This document shows, in pieces, positions 49,923 to 59,361 of a stretch of DNA of 64,000 bases. The notes beneath the pieces were generated by a model, which did not search any database, was not told the origin of the DNA, and saw nothing but the letters and a program-made list of their open reading frames with translations. Source of the stretch: Yanghanlia sp047501535 (GTDB lineage: Bacteria; Pseudomonadota; Gammaproteobacteria; Burkholderiales; Burkholderiaceae_B); NCBI RefSeq assembly GCF_047501535.1, contig NZ_JAZDRJ010000005.1, positions 124,001 to 188,000 of the forward strand, in the 5' to 3' direction. A program made the position numbers and the translations under genes. Each line of letters starts with the position of its first letter. Position 1 is the stretch's first letter.

Positions 49923-51089
49923 ATGAACACAGCCGATTTCGACGTCGTCATACTCGGGGCCGGTCCGGCGGGCAATGCCCTGGCGCTGGCTTTGGCACAC
50001 AAAGCGCGCGACCCATCCCGCATCGCCCTGGCAAGCCCTGCCGCACCGCGGCTGCCCCAATCAGGCAATACGGCTTCAGCCGGGATAGACCCGCGCTGCC
50101 TGGCTCTCAATCACGGCAGCCGTGTATTCCTGGAAACGCTTAACGCTTGGCCGCAAGCCGCTGCCGACATTCAGCAAGTGCATGTCTCGCAACGGAACCG
50201 CCTGGGCCGCGTCATTATTGATCATCGCGAGCTCAACGTGCCGCGCCTGGGCAGCGTCGTGCGTTATGACGACGTGCTGGTCGCTCTACAGAACGCGCTC
50301 GAGAGCAGCGGCGTCACTCGTATCGAGGCGCGCGCCCAACCCCGCCTGAGCGGGCAACACGTCGAGTGCCGCTATGAGGGCGGTGTCGTTACCGCCCGGT
50401 TGGCTGTGCAATCCGATGGTGCCCGGCCCGAAGGTTTACAGCGCCACTACGGCCAACATGCCGTACTGAGTAACGTGCGGGCTTCGCGTCCGCAACCCGG
50501 CTGGGCTTACGAGCGCTTCACCCAGACCGGGCCACTGGCTGCCTTACCCCACCCCCAGGGTAACGACATCTACAGCATCGTCTGGTGTTGCAGCCCCGAA
50601 CAGGCCGAAATGCTGCGCGGCTTGCCTGCCGCCGAGTTTGATCGCCTGTTGCACGAGCAGTTCGGCGACCGCTTGGGCTCTTTCGAAAGCGTCAGCCGGC
50701 GAGCTGTCTTCCCCTTGGCCCTGCATGCCGGGCCGTCACGCATCAATGCCCGCTGCATCGCCATTGGCAATGCAGCGCAAACCCTGCACCCTGTAGCCGG
50801 CCAGGGCCTGAACTTGGGCCTGCGCGATGTAGCTCAGCTTGCGCAAAGCCTGAGCCGTTGGCTGCTACGCCCGGAAAGCAATCCCGACCCGTTCTGTGTG
50901 GAGTTCACCCGCCGTCGGCGTGCGGATCGTTGGCTGACCATCGCCATTACCGACTTTTTGCCGCGCGTTTTTTCCACGCGCAACCCCCTGGTAGAACACG
51001 CAGGGGGCGCGGCGCTGCTGGCCATGGACATCTTCCCTCCGCTGCGCAACCAGCTGGCGCGCCAGCTCCTGGAAGGGCTGCGCAGTTGA
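49923..51089 (+). CDS. FAD-dependent UbiH/UbiF/Coq6-family monooxygenase
   Basis: A 388-residue flavoprotein hydroxylase: FAD Rossmann motif DVVILGAGPAGNALALALAH at the N-terminus, a middle segment RLAVQSDGARPEG in place of the usual ADGxxS, and the second FAD motif CIAIGNAAQTLHPVAGQGLN followed by LGLRDV. Such enzymes hydroxylate the aromatic ring during ubiquinone synthesis. The specific position (UbiH, UbiF or UbiI) is not decided. ATG 49923 begins the protein. The gene is upstream of dusB on the same strand with a 103-base gap. Confidence 0.9.
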   Translation: MNTADFDVVILGAGPAGNALALALAHKARDPSRIALASPAAPRLPQSGNTASAGIDPRCLALNHGSRVFLETLNAWPQAAADIQQVHVSQRNRLGRVIIDHRELNVPRLGSVVRYDDVLVALQNALESSGVTRIEARAQPRLSGQHVECRYEGGVVTARLAVQSDGARPEGLQRHYGQHAVLSNVRASRPQPGWAYERFTQTGPLAALPHPQGNDIYSIVWCCSPEQAEMLRGLPAAEFDRLLHEQFGDRLGSFESVSRRAVFPLALHAGPSRINARCIAIGNAAQTLHPVAGQGLNLGLRDVAQLAQSLSRWLLRPESNPDPFCVEFTRRRRADRWLTIAITDFLPRVFSTRNPLVEHAGGAALLAMDIFPPLRNQLARQLLEGLRS

Positions 51090-51192
51090 CCCTGCCCTAG
51101 CCCGCACTTGCTGCGTGCGGCGGCATCGCTTTGAAAGCAACCTTGATCAATCCCTGATCAGCCTTTCCAAAAGGGGGGTTAAAATCCCCCGA

Positions 51193-52203
51193 ATGCGCAT
51201 CGGCTCCTGGACTCTTTCCCATCCTGTCTTCGTTGCCCCCATGGCGGGGGTCACCGACCGCCCTTATCGACGCTTGTGCAAAGCGTTAGGGGCGGCTTAT
51301 GCCGTGTCGGAAATGGCTGCCAGCAACCCCAAGCTCTGGAACAGCGTCAAAACGGCACGCCGGCTGGATCACCAGGGAGAAACCGACCCTATCGCCGTGC
51401 AGATTGCCGGCTCCGACCCCGAAATGATGGCCGAAGCGGCGCGCTACAACATCGAGAAAGGCGCCCACATTATCGACATCAACATGGGGTGCCCGGTGAA
51501 GAAGGTCTGCAATGTGGCTTCGGGTTCGGCCCTGTTGCGCGATGAGGCGTTGGTTGCCGAAATACTGAAAAGTGTCGTGGCAGCCTGCCGCCCCTACGAT
51601 GTCCCCGTAACACTCAAAACCCGCACCGGCTGGGATCACGCTTCGCGTAATGCCGTACGCATCGGGCAGCTCGCTCAGGATATCGGCATTGCCGCCCTGA
51701 CCCTGCACGGCCGCACGCGCTGCGACCTCTACCGAGGCGAGGCGGAATACGACACTATTCGCGAAGTCAAACTCAACCTCGATATCCCTGTTATCGCTAA
51801 TGGGGATATCGATAGTCCCGAAAAGGCGCGCGAGGTATTAGAGTATACGGGGGCCGATGCCGTCATGGTCGGCCGCGCCGCACAGGGTCGGCCCTGGATC
51901 TTCCGCGAGATCAGCCATTACCTGGCAACGGGAACGCGCCTGGCGCCGCCTACTTGGGGCGAACTCCGGCACTGCCTGCTGGATCACCTGGAAGATCACT
52001 ACCAGTTCTATGGCGAATATACGGGTGTGCGCACCGCCCGCAAGCACATCGGCTGGTATGTTGAAGGCCTCCCCCAGGCAGAGCAATTGCGACAACGCAT
52101 CAACAAAAGTGAAACAACTCGAGATCAGGTTGCAGCACTGCAGTCTTGGCTCGACCAATTCTCCACCAATGAAACCATAGAGATTCACGCCATTGCAGCG
52201 TGA
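51193..52203 (+). CDS. dusB: tRNA-dihydrouridine synthase B
   Basis: A 336-residue FMN enzyme that reduces specific uridines of tRNA to dihydrouridine. Motifs: VAPMAGVTDRPYRRLCKALG, DINMGCPVKKVCNVASGSAL (catalytic Cys), ALTLHGRTRCDLYRGEAEYD, and PVIANGDIDSPEKAREVLEY. It heads the conserved dusB-fis order. The ATG at 51193 has no classic ribosome site; a G-rich stretch (51173-51178) that could serve is predicted to pair with CCCCC (51186-51190), so translation may be modulated. Confidence 0.95.
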   Translation: MRIGSWTLSHPVFVAPMAGVTDRPYRRLCKALGAAYAVSEMAASNPKLWNSVKTARRLDHQGETDPIAVQIAGSDPEMMAEAARYNIEKGAHIIDINMGCPVKKVCNVASGSALLRDEALVAEILKSVVAACRPYDVPVTLKTRTGWDHASRNAVRIGQLAQDIGIAALTLHGRTRCDLYRGEAEYDTIREVKLNLDIPVIANGDIDSPEKAREVLEYTGADAVMVGRAAQGRPWIFREISHYLATGTRLAPPTWGELRHCLLDHLEDHYQFYGEYTGVRTARKHIGWYVEGLPQAEQLRQRINKSETTRDQVAALQSWLDQFSTNETIEIHAIAA

Positions 52204-52228
52204 ACCGCAACTAGAGCACTTCCTTATC

Positions 52229-52468
52229 ATGAGCCACATCAATCCCCTGGAACAATCCGTGCGTGCCCAACTTGAGCGCTACTTCACGGATCTGGGCGAC
52301 TCCGAGCCCCGCGACATGCTCGCCATGGTCCTGACCTGCGTTGAGCGCCCGGTTCTGCAGGTCGCCTTGGAAAAGTCCAACGGCAATCAATCCAAAGCCG
52401 CCACTATGCTGGGTATTACCCGCAGCACGCTGCGCAAGAAACTGCTGGCTCACGACCTGCAACCCTGA
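52229..52468 (+). CDS. fis: DNA-binding protein Fis
   Basis: A 79-residue nucleoid-associated protein and the usual partner of dusB. The C-terminal HTH is clear: LEKSNGNQSKAATMLGITRS and TLRKKLLAHDL. Fis bends DNA and controls rRNA and many other promoters in fast growth. ATG 52229 is 25 bases after the dusB stop; the short beta-hairpin arm seen in E. coli Fis is less evident. It precedes purH by 25 bases. Confidence 0.96.
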   Translation: MSHINPLEQSVRAQLERYFTDLGDSEPRDMLAMVLTCVERPVLQVALEKSNGNQSKAATMLGITRSTLRKKLLAHDLQP

Positions 52469-52493
52469 TTCTTTCTTCCTTCACTGAAATCAC

Positions 52494-54086
52494 ATGAAAA
52501 TCCAGACCGCCCTCCTTTCTGTATCCGACAAGTCGGGCATTGTCGATTTCGCCCAGGCGCTTGTCAGCCGTGGCGTGCGTATTCTTTCTACTGGTGGAAC
52601 GGCCAAGCTGCTGGCCGAGTCCGGCGTCAAGGTAACGGAAGTCGCTCAGCACACGGGTTCCCCCGAAATTCTTGACGGTCGCGTCAAGACGCTGCACCCA
52701 AAAATTCACGGTGGTCTGCTGGCCCGCCGCGACAGTGCTGAACACATGCAGGCACTGGAAGAACACGGCATCGAGCGCATCGACCTGCTGGTTGTGAACC
52801 TGTACCCGTTTCGTGAAGCGATCGCCAAGGCGGGCTGCACCTTCGCAGACGCCATCGAAAACATTGATATCGGCGGGCCTGCCATGTTGCGCGCCGCCGC
52901 AAAGAATCACGGCACGCAGGTGGGCGGCGCCACTGTGGTCATCGACCCTGCCGACTACCGCCGTGTGCTGGCTGAAATGGACGGGCCACAAGGCGCGCCT
53001 TCATACGGCTTGCGCCTGGAACTTGCCGCCAAGGTCTATGCTCACACCGCCGCCTACGACGGTGCAATCGCCAGCTACCTCAGCAGCCTTGTGAGCAATG
53101 AGCCTGAACAAGACCAACCGGCGGAACGCAATGACTGGCCACGCGTCCTGACCCTGCAGCTCAAGCAGAATCAAGTACTGCGCTATGGCGAAAACCCGCA
53201 CCAAAAAGCTGCTTTCTACGTCGACCCTTCCGTAGCTCCCGGCCTGCTGGGCAGCTACACCCAGTTGCAGGGCAAAGAACTGTCCTACAACAATATTGCT
53301 GACGCCGATGCCGGCTGGGAATGCGTGCGTGGCTTCGAGTCCGCCGCCTGCGTCATCATCAAACACGCCAATCCGTGTGGCGTCGCAATTGGTGCGACGC
53401 CCCTGGAAGCCTATGAAAAGGCGTTCAAGACCGACCCGACGTCCGCATTCGGCGGCATCATCGCCTTCAACCGCCCCATCGACGGCGCCACCGCAGAAGC
53501 GATCAGCAATCAATTTGTCGAAGTGGTTCTGGCACCCGAATACTCTTCCCAGGCTATGACGGTATTCGCAGCCAAGAAAAACGTACGCCTATTGCAGATA
53601 CCGCTGGGCGACGGTCACAACGCCTTTGATGTAAAACGCGTGGGCGGCGGCTGGCTGGTGCAGAACCCCGATGATTTCCGCGTGCCTGACGCCGACTTCC
53701 GCGTCGTGACTAAGCTGCAGCCTACCGAGGCCCAAATGCAGGATCTCCGCTTCGCCTGGAAAGTGGCGCAATACGTGAAATCCAACGCCATCGTCTTCGC
53801 CGGCGGCGGTATGACACTTGGCGTAGGCGCGGGCCAAATGAGCCGGGTAGACTCCGCCCGCATTGCTTCCATTAAGGCTCAGAACGCCGGCCTGTCTCTG
53901 GCAGGTTCCGCTGTCGCTTCCGACGCCTTCTTCCCCTTCCGCGACGGTCTGGATGTCGTGGTCGATGCCGGAGCGGGCTGTGTAATTCAACCGGGTGGCA
54001 GCATACGCGACGACGAAGTTATCGCCGCCGCCGACGAGCGTGGCATACCGATGGTGTTTACCGGCACCCGCCACTTCCGCCACTGA
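52494..54086 (+). CDS. purH: Bifunctional AICAR formyltransferase / IMP cyclohydrolase
   Basis: A 530-residue enzyme doing the last two steps of IMP synthesis. The N-terminal cyclohydrolase domain (1-200) shows ALLSVSDKSGIVDFAQALVS and GRVKTLHPKIHGGLLARRD; the formyltransferase domain (200-530) shows LRYGENPHQKAAFYVDPSVA, CVIIKHANPCGVAIG with the catalytic Lys-His, and RDGLDVVVDAGAGCVIQPGG. The stop shares one base with the ruvC start (TGATG), so ruvC is translationally coupled. Confidence 0.97.
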   Translation: MKIQTALLSVSDKSGIVDFAQALVSRGVRILSTGGTAKLLAESGVKVTEVAQHTGSPEILDGRVKTLHPKIHGGLLARRDSAEHMQALEEHGIERIDLLVVNLYPFREAIAKAGCTFADAIENIDIGGPAMLRAAAKNHGTQVGGATVVIDPADYRRVLAEMDGPQGAPSYGLRLELAAKVYAHTAAYDGAIASYLSSLVSNEPEQDQPAERNDWPRVLTLQLKQNQVLRYGENPHQKAAFYVDPSVAPGLLGSYTQLQGKELSYNNIADADAGWECVRGFESAACVIIKHANPCGVAIGATPLEAYEKAFKTDPTSAFGGIIAFNRPIDGATAEAISNQFVEVVLAPEYSSQAMTVFAAKKNVRLLQIPLGDGHNAFDVKRVGGGWLVQNPDDFRVPDADFRVVTKLQPTEAQMQDLRFAWKVAQYVKSNAIVFAGGGMTLGVGAGQMSRVDSARIASIKAQNAGLSLAGSAVASDAFFPFRDGLDVVVDAGAGCVIQPGGSIRDDEVIAAADERGIPMVFTGTRHFRH

Positions 54087-54628
54087 TGCGTATTCTGGGC
54101 ATCGACCCTGGCCTGCGGCGCACGGGCTTTGGTGTCATCGACGTCCACGGCCCGCGGCTGCATTACGTAGCCAGCGGCACTATTGTCGTGCCCAGCAACC
54201 TTAGTCTGGCCGCTCGCCTCAAGACCATCCTGGACAACATCCGTGAAGTGGCCGGGCAACACCAGCCCGATATCGCGGCCATGGAAAAGGTCTTTCTGAA
54301 CACCAACCCGACTTCTACCCTGCTATTGGGCCAAGCACGCGGCGCCGCCATGTGCGGCTTGGCCGACTCAGGGTTGGAAGTTCACGAATACACGGCGCTA
54401 CAAGTCAAGAAAGCAGTAGTCGGCACGGGCCGGGCCGCCAAAGAACAAGTCCAGCACATGGTTCAGCGCCTGCTGGCCCTCAACGGCCTGCCCTCCGCAG
54501 ACTCCGCCGACGCCCTGGCCTGCGCCATTTGCCATGCTCATACCCAGCCGTTGGCCGCCACCCTGGCTCAAGGCCATCTTGGCCAGAGCAGCATGCGGCG
54601 CATACGCAACGGCCGCCTGCTGGGCTGA
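54086..54628 (+). CDS. ruvC: Crossover junction endodeoxyribonuclease RuvC
   Basis: A 180-residue Holliday-junction resolvase with RNase-H fold. The acidic catalytic residues fall in RILGIDPGLRRTGFGVIDVH (first Asp), AAMEKVFLNTNPTSTLLLGQ (Glu) and GLPSADSADALACAICHAHT (the last two Asp). It cuts junctions processed by RuvAB. It is joined to purH by a one-base overlap and followed by ruvA after 27 bases. Confidence 0.97.
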   Translation: MRILGIDPGLRRTGFGVIDVHGPRLHYVASGTIVVPSNLSLAARLKTILDNIREVAGQHQPDIAAMEKVFLNTNPTSTLLLGQARGAAMCGLADSGLEVHEYTALQVKKAVVGTGRAAKEQVQHMVQRLLALNGLPSADSADALACAICHAHTQPLAATLAQGHLGQSSMRRIRNGRLLG

Positions 54629-54655
54629 CACATGACTACGCCCTGAGAGAACCCC

Positions 54656-55228
54656 ATGATCGGACGCATACACGGCACATTGCTGGAAAAGAACCCGCCT
54701 ACCATCTGTATAGACGTGGGCGGCATTGGCTACGAGATCGACGTGCCTATGAGCACGCTTTACAAACTGCCGGACGTCGGCGCTCAGGTCACCCTGCACA
54801 CCCATCTGCAAGTGCGCGATGACGCTCACATTATGTATGGATTTTCTTCCAAAGCTGAGCGCAGCGCATTTCGTGCACTCATCAAGGTAACCGGGGTCGG
54901 GGCACGCATTGCTTTAGCAGTGCTATCCGGCATGAGCGTGGAAGAGCTTTCCAGCGCCATCACGCTGCAGGAAACCGGGCGACTGACTCAAGTACCGGGC
55001 ATCGGCAAGAAAACCGCCGAACGCTTGCTGCTGGAACTGCGCGGCAAACTGGGAGCGGATATTGGCATAGCCGCTACGCCCGTTGCAGGCGGGCAGTCGG
55101 ATATTCTTAACGCCCTACTTTCTTTGGGCTATTCCAGCGCCGAAACTCAGAAAGCGCTCAAAGCCTTGCCCGCTGACGTAGACGTGGCGGAAGGCATTCG
55201 CTTGGCGCTGAAATCCATGGCGCGCTAA
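54656..55228 (+). CDS. ruvA: Holliday junction DNA helicase RuvA
   Basis: A 190-residue junction-binding protein: N-terminal OB fold (MIGRIHGTLLEKNPPTICID), two helix-hairpin-helix motifs (KVTGVGARIALAVLSGMSVE and QVPGIGKKTAERLLLELRGK), and a C-terminal domain III (AETQKALKALPADVD) that contacts RuvB. Normal length. The usual next gene, ruvB, is displaced by a reversed dehydratase gene. Confidence 0.97.
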   Translation: MIGRIHGTLLEKNPPTICIDVGGIGYEIDVPMSTLYKLPDVGAQVTLHTHLQVRDDAHIMYGFSSKAERSAFRALIKVTGVGARIALAVLSGMSVEELSSAITLQETGRLTQVPGIGKKTAERLLLELRGKLGADIGIAATPVAGGQSDILNALLSLGYSSAETQKALKALPADVDVAEGIRLALKSMAR

Positions 55229-55266
55229 AAAATTGGGGCGCCGTTCGTTCACGCGCCCCATTTTTT
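55229..55266. terminator. Bidirectional terminator between ruvA and the dehydratase
   Basis: TGGGGCGC and GCGCCCCA pair around an 11-base loop, with A-run upstream and T6 downstream. It serves both convergent genes. Confidence 0.9.
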
Positions 55267-56236
55267 ATACCTCTTGCGCCATATAGGCCGCATAGCTGGC
55301 GAGATCCACATTTCCGCCACTGAGAATCACACCCACCCGCATGCCGCGCACCGGCACAATTTCGCGCAGCACTGCCGCCGCGCCCAAGCAGCCGGTCGGC
55401 TCCACCACAAGCTTCATGCGCTCGGCAAAAAATTGCATGGCGGCCACGAGCTTTTCATCAGGAACGGAAAGAATATCGTGAGCGTAGCGCTCGATAATGG
55501 GAAAGGTGAGTTCACCCAATGCCTGAGTCAGCGCACCATCCGCAATCGAACGAGGCGGGTCGATACGTACGATTTCGCCCTTGTTGAAGGATTGCTGGCC
55601 ATCATTTCCCGCCTGAGGCTCCACACCGTACACCAGGCATTCCGGCGCCAACGCATGGGCGGAGAGCAGAGAACCCGCCAACAACCCGCCGCCGCCTAAG
55701 GGCACGAACAGCGCATCCAGCCCGCCTACGTCTTCGATAAGCTCCATCGCAGCCGTGCCCTGCCCGGCGATCACGTCCGCATGATCAAACGGCGGGATCA
55801 GGGTGAGCCCTTCTTTTTCCACCAGATCCTGCGCAACCTGTTCACGACTCTCGGTTTCACGATCGTAGGGAATAATGCGCGCGCCGTAGCTAGCTGCTGC
55901 ATTGCGTTTGGCCTTGGGCGCATCCAACGGCATAACAATTGTGGCGGTCACCCCTAATGTCCGGGCGGCGCGGGCAATGGCCTGCCCATGGTTGCCGGAA
56001 GAATAGGTCACAACCCCTGCGGCTCGCTCGGCTTGGCTTAACTTGGCTATGGCGTTGTAAGCACCACGGAACTTAAAGGCGCCTACCCGTTGCAGGTTTT
56101 CACATTTGAAGAAAACTTCGGCATCCAGACGGCCGTTAAGTGTTTGAGATGTCAGTACGGGAGTGCGATGCGCAACACTGCGCAGGCGCTCAGCCGCTTC
56201 CTGGACATCTTGAAATTTAGGCAAAGCAAGGGACAT
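55265..56236 (-). CDS. Threonine/serine dehydratase-like PLP enzyme
   Basis: A 323-residue fold-type II PLP enzyme. The PLP lysine is in RVGAFKFRGAYNAIAKL, the substrate loop is VTYSSGNHGQAIARAA, and the phosphate loop is VPLGGGGLLAGSLLSA. There is no ACT-like regulatory domain, so it resembles catabolic threonine dehydratase or serine racemase rather than biosynthetic IlvA. It deaminates threonine or serine to the 2-oxo acid; substrate not certain. It reads against its neighbours and sits between ruvA and ruvB. Confidence 0.88.
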   Translation of the reverse strand: MSLALPKFQDVQEAAERLRSVAHRTPVLTSQTLNGRLDAEVFFKCENLQRVGAFKFRGAYNAIAKLSQAERAAGVVTYSSGNHGQAIARAARTLGVTATIVMPLDAPKAKRNAAASYGARIIPYDRETESREQVAQDLVEKEGLTLIPPFDHADVIAGQGTAAMELIEDVGGLDALFVPLGGGGLLAGSLLSAHALAPECLVYGVEPQAGNDGQQSFNKGEIVRIDPPRSIADGALTQALGELTFPIIERYAHDILSVPDEKLVAAMQFFAERMKLVVEPTGCLGAAAVLREIVPVRGMRVGVILSGGNVDLASYAAYMAQEV

Positions 56237-56397
56237 TCCGGTTTCCGCTCCAACTTATAAAATTACCTCCATGATATATGAAGGATTGGTGCCGCTTGAC
56301 CCTTCCCGCCTTTTTACCGCTCTTCCAAACGTATCCAGCCCCTCTCCGGCGTTCTATACTAGGGCGTCTATTCCTGTAAATATAAACAGCTGCTTTC

Positions 56398-57465
56398 ATG
56401 GCCATACACTCCGACGCCCTGGCGCCCGCGGCCCAGCCCGAGCGCATCGTCACCCCCCAGAGCGCTTCCCCTAACGAAGACTCCATAGAACGCGCCCTGC
56501 GCCCGCGCGCCCTACAGGAATACATCGGGCAGCAGCGGGTGCGAGAACAGCTTGAAATCTTCATTCAGGCTGCGCGCGCACGCCAGGAAGCCCTTGATCA
56601 CGTTCTGCTGTTCGGGCCGCCGGGCCTGGGCAAAACCACGCTAGCCCACATCGTCGCCCACGAAATGGGCGTGCAACTGCGCCAAACATCCGGCCCGGTG
56701 CTTGAGCGCCCCGGCGATCTTGCCGCCTTGCTCACCAACCTCGAAAAGAACGACGTACTGTTTATTGACGAGATCCACAGGCTGTCGCCGGTGGTGGAGG
56801 AAATCCTTTACCCCGCGCTGGAAGACTTCCAGATCGACATCATGATTGGCGAAGGCCCGGCAGCACGCAGCGTAAAAATCGACTTGCAGCCGTTCACCCT
56901 GGTGGGCGCCACAACGCGGGCCGGCATGCTGACCAACCCTCTGCGCGACCGCTTCGGCATAGTGTCGCGGCTGGAATTTTATTCAGCTGAAGATCTCGCC
57001 CAGATCGTTGAACGCAGCGCCCGGTTGCTGAACGCCGGCGCCAGCCGGGAAGGCGCCGCAGAAATCGCCCGCCGTTCGCGTGGCACACCACGCATTGCCA
57101 ACCGTCTGCTGCGCCGTGTACGCGATTATGCCGAGGTCAAGGCCGAGGGCCGTATTGACACCGAAACCGCCTCGGCCGCACTCACCATGCTAGAGGTTGA
57201 CCCTATGGGGCTGGATCTCATGGACCGCAAGCTGCTGGAAGCCATTGTGCATAAATTCGACGGCGGCCCGGTTGGGGTCGATAGCCTAGCTGCAGCGATT
57301 GGCGAAGAGCGCGACACAATCGAAGATGTCATCGAACCGTATCTGATTCAAACCGGCTTTCTGCAGCGCACTCCACGCGGGCGCATCGCCACGCGCGCCA
57401 CATGGCAGCACCTGGGCCTGACACCTCCCACGGGCGCAGGCAGCGGCAGCGCAGAACTCTTCTAA
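56398..57465 (+). CDS. ruvB: Holliday junction branch migration helicase RuvB
   Basis: A 355-residue AAA+ motor: Walker A LLFGPPGLGKTTLAHIVAHE, Walker B VLFIDEIHRLSPVVEEIL, sensor I TLVGATTRAGMLTNPLRDRF, the arginine finger region, and a winged-helix C-terminus (GRIATRATWQHLGL). It drives branch migration with RuvA. The start ATG 56398 gives a slightly long N-terminus rich in Ala/Pro. It has its own upstream region because the dehydratase gene interrupts the ruvA-ruvB linkage. Confidence 0.97.
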   Translation: MAIHSDALAPAAQPERIVTPQSASPNEDSIERALRPRALQEYIGQQRVREQLEIFIQAARARQEALDHVLLFGPPGLGKTTLAHIVAHEMGVQLRQTSGPVLERPGDLAALLTNLEKNDVLFIDEIHRLSPVVEEILYPALEDFQIDIMIGEGPAARSVKIDLQPFTLVGATTRAGMLTNPLRDRFGIVSRLEFYSAEDLAQIVERSARLLNAGASREGAAEIARRSRGTPRIANRLLRRVRDYAEVKAEGRIDTETASAALTMLEVDPMGLDLMDRKLLEAIVHKFDGGPVGVDSLAAAIGEERDTIEDVIEPYLIQTGFLQRTPRGRIATRATWQHLGLTPPTGAGSGSAELF

Positions 57466-57478
57466 GTTGCCTCTGAAA

Positions 57479-57512
57479 TCCTTTGGCGGAAGGCCCACCG
57501 CCGCCAAAGACA
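57479..57512. terminator. Hairpin between ruvB and recQ
   Basis: CTTTGGCGG and CCGCCAAAG pair around an 11-base loop between convergent ruvB and recQ. There is no strong T run, so efficiency is uncertain. Confidence 0.6.
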
Positions 57513-57543
57513 CATGCCGTGCAGTGGCTTATTCAGAGTTTTT

Positions 57544-59355
57544 TCAGACTTCGGCCACACACCCCAATAAAGCCTCACCATAGGCTTCCAGCTTGCGCAC
57601 GCCTACCCCATGCACATGTGCCAGTTCACCCAGCGTTTGCGGGTTGCGGCGTGCCACTTCGCGCAGGGTGGCGTCGTGGAAAATAACGTAGGCGGGCACA
57701 CCATGCTCACGGGCCACCGAAGCACGCCAAGCGCGTAAAGCCTCGAAGCGTTCCAGCTCGTCGGGTTCCAGCGCAGTATCAGCGGCCGCTTGCCGCCGCG
57801 TACTCGCCTTGGTCGTGGCGCGGGCAACCTCGCGGCGTAACATCAGAACGGTTTCGCCTTTTAGCACCGAACGGCTGTCGTCAGTCAGCATCAACGTGCC
57901 ATGCCCTTCAAAATCCACTGCGACCAGCCCCTTGGCCAGCAGCTGGCGCAACACCCCGCGCCAAGCCTGGTCGGAGAGGTCGGCGCCCACACCAAAAACG
58001 CTCAAGGTATCGTGTCCTTGTTCGCGCACTCGGGGCGTCAGCTTGCCGCGCAGTATGTCAATGATGTGGCCGGCGCCATAGCGCTGGCCGCGTTCGCGCC
58101 ACAGCCGGAAAATCGCTGATAGCAGTTTCTGGGCAGCCACCGTGCCATCCCAGGATTCGGGCGGTTCCAGACAGGTATCGCAATTCCCGCAAGGCTGAAT
58201 ATTCTGGCCAAAGTAAGCCAATAACTGCTGGCGGCGGCAATCGACGGTTTCGCACAGCCCCAGCATGGCATCCAGTTGGCGGCCCGAACGGCGCTTGAAC
58301 TGTTCATCGCCATTGGATTCATCAATCATGCGGCGCTGCTGCACCACGTCCTGCAAGCCGTAAGCCATCCAGGCGGTGGCCGGTTCGCCATCGCGCCCCG
58401 CCCGGCCCGTTTCCTGGTAGTAACCTTCCACCGACTTGGGTAGATCGACGTGAGCCACAAAGCGCACATCCGGCTTGTTGACGCCCATGCCAAAGGCAAT
58501 CGTGGCCGTCATGACCAGCCCTTCTTCACGCAAAAACCTGGCTTGGTGTTCGGCGCGTCGCGCCGCATCCATCCCCGCATGATAGGGCAGCGCCGGGATG
58601 CCGTTTTGCGACAGGAAGGCGGCGATATCTTCCACCCGGGAACGCGATAGGCAGTACACAATGCCGCTGTCGCCCATGTGTTCCTCACGGATGAAGGCCA
58701 GCAACTGGCGCTTGACCTCGTTTTTCTCAACAATGCGGTACAGAATATTTGGCCGGTCGAAGCTCGACACAAAATGCGCGGCATTTTCGAGAGCAAGCCG
58801 CCGGGCGATTTCCTCGCGCGTCGTGCCGGTTGCAGTGGCCGTCAGCGCAATGCGGGGGACGTCCGGCCAGTGTTCATGCAACACCGACAAACCCAGATAC
58901 TCAGGGCGGAAATCATGCCCCCACTGAGACACGCAGTGAGCCTCGTCAATGGCAAATAAGGCAATACGTGATCGGCTCAGCAAATCCATGCAGCGGTCGG
59001 TGAGCAAGCGTTCCGGCGCCACATAAAGCAGGTCGAGTTCGCCATCCAGCATTTGTCGTTCGACTTCGCGCGCCTCCCGCCAGTCCTGCGATGAATTCAG
59101 ATATGCCGCACGCACGCCCAATTCACGCAAGGCGTCTACCTGGTCTTGCATGAGGGCGATCAGGGGCGACACCACAATGCCGGTACCCCGGCGCAACAAG
59201 GCAGGAATCTGGTAGCAAAGGGATTTCCCCCCACCGGTAGGCATGAGCACAAGGGCATCGCCGCCTGCCAGCAATGTGTCGATAATGGCTTGCTGCTCGC
59301 CACGAAATGCTTCGTAGCCGAAGACGCGTTGCAGGGTTTCCAAAGGGGTGGACAT
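57544..59355 (-). CDS. recQ: ATP-dependent DNA helicase RecQ
   Basis: A 603-residue RecQ helicase: LMPTGGGKSLCYQIPALL (Walker A), FAIDEAHCVSQWGHDFRPEY (DEAH), TATATGTTREEIARRLAL, HAGMDAARRAEHQARFLRE, the RecQ zinc domain (CETVDCRR and PCGNCDTC), a winged-helix RQC domain, and a C-terminal HRDC domain (LERFEALRAWRASVAREHGV). It unwinds 3'-tailed DNA in recombination and repair. ATG 59355 is 6 bases after the stop of the lipoprotein gene, so it may share that gene's transcript. Confidence 0.96.
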   Translation of the reverse strand: MSTPLETLQRVFGYEAFRGEQQAIIDTLLAGGDALVLMPTGGGKSLCYQIPALLRRGTGIVVSPLIALMQDQVDALRELGVRAAYLNSSQDWREAREVERQMLDGELDLLYVAPERLLTDRCMDLLSRSRIALFAIDEAHCVSQWGHDFRPEYLGLSVLHEHWPDVPRIALTATATGTTREEIARRLALENAAHFVSSFDRPNILYRIVEKNEVKRQLLAFIREEHMGDSGIVYCLSRSRVEDIAAFLSQNGIPALPYHAGMDAARRAEHQARFLREEGLVMTATIAFGMGVNKPDVRFVAHVDLPKSVEGYYQETGRAGRDGEPATAWMAYGLQDVVQQRRMIDESNGDEQFKRRSGRQLDAMLGLCETVDCRRQQLLAYFGQNIQPCGNCDTCLEPPESWDGTVAAQKLLSAIFRLWRERGQRYGAGHIIDILRGKLTPRVREQGHDTLSVFGVGADLSDQAWRGVLRQLLAKGLVAVDFEGHGTLMLTDDSRSVLKGETVLMLRREVARATTKASTRRQAAADTALEPDELERFEALRAWRASVAREHGVPAYVIFHDATLREVARRNPQTLGELAHVHGVGVRKLEAYGEALLGCVAEV

Positions 59356-59361
59356 GCGGAT

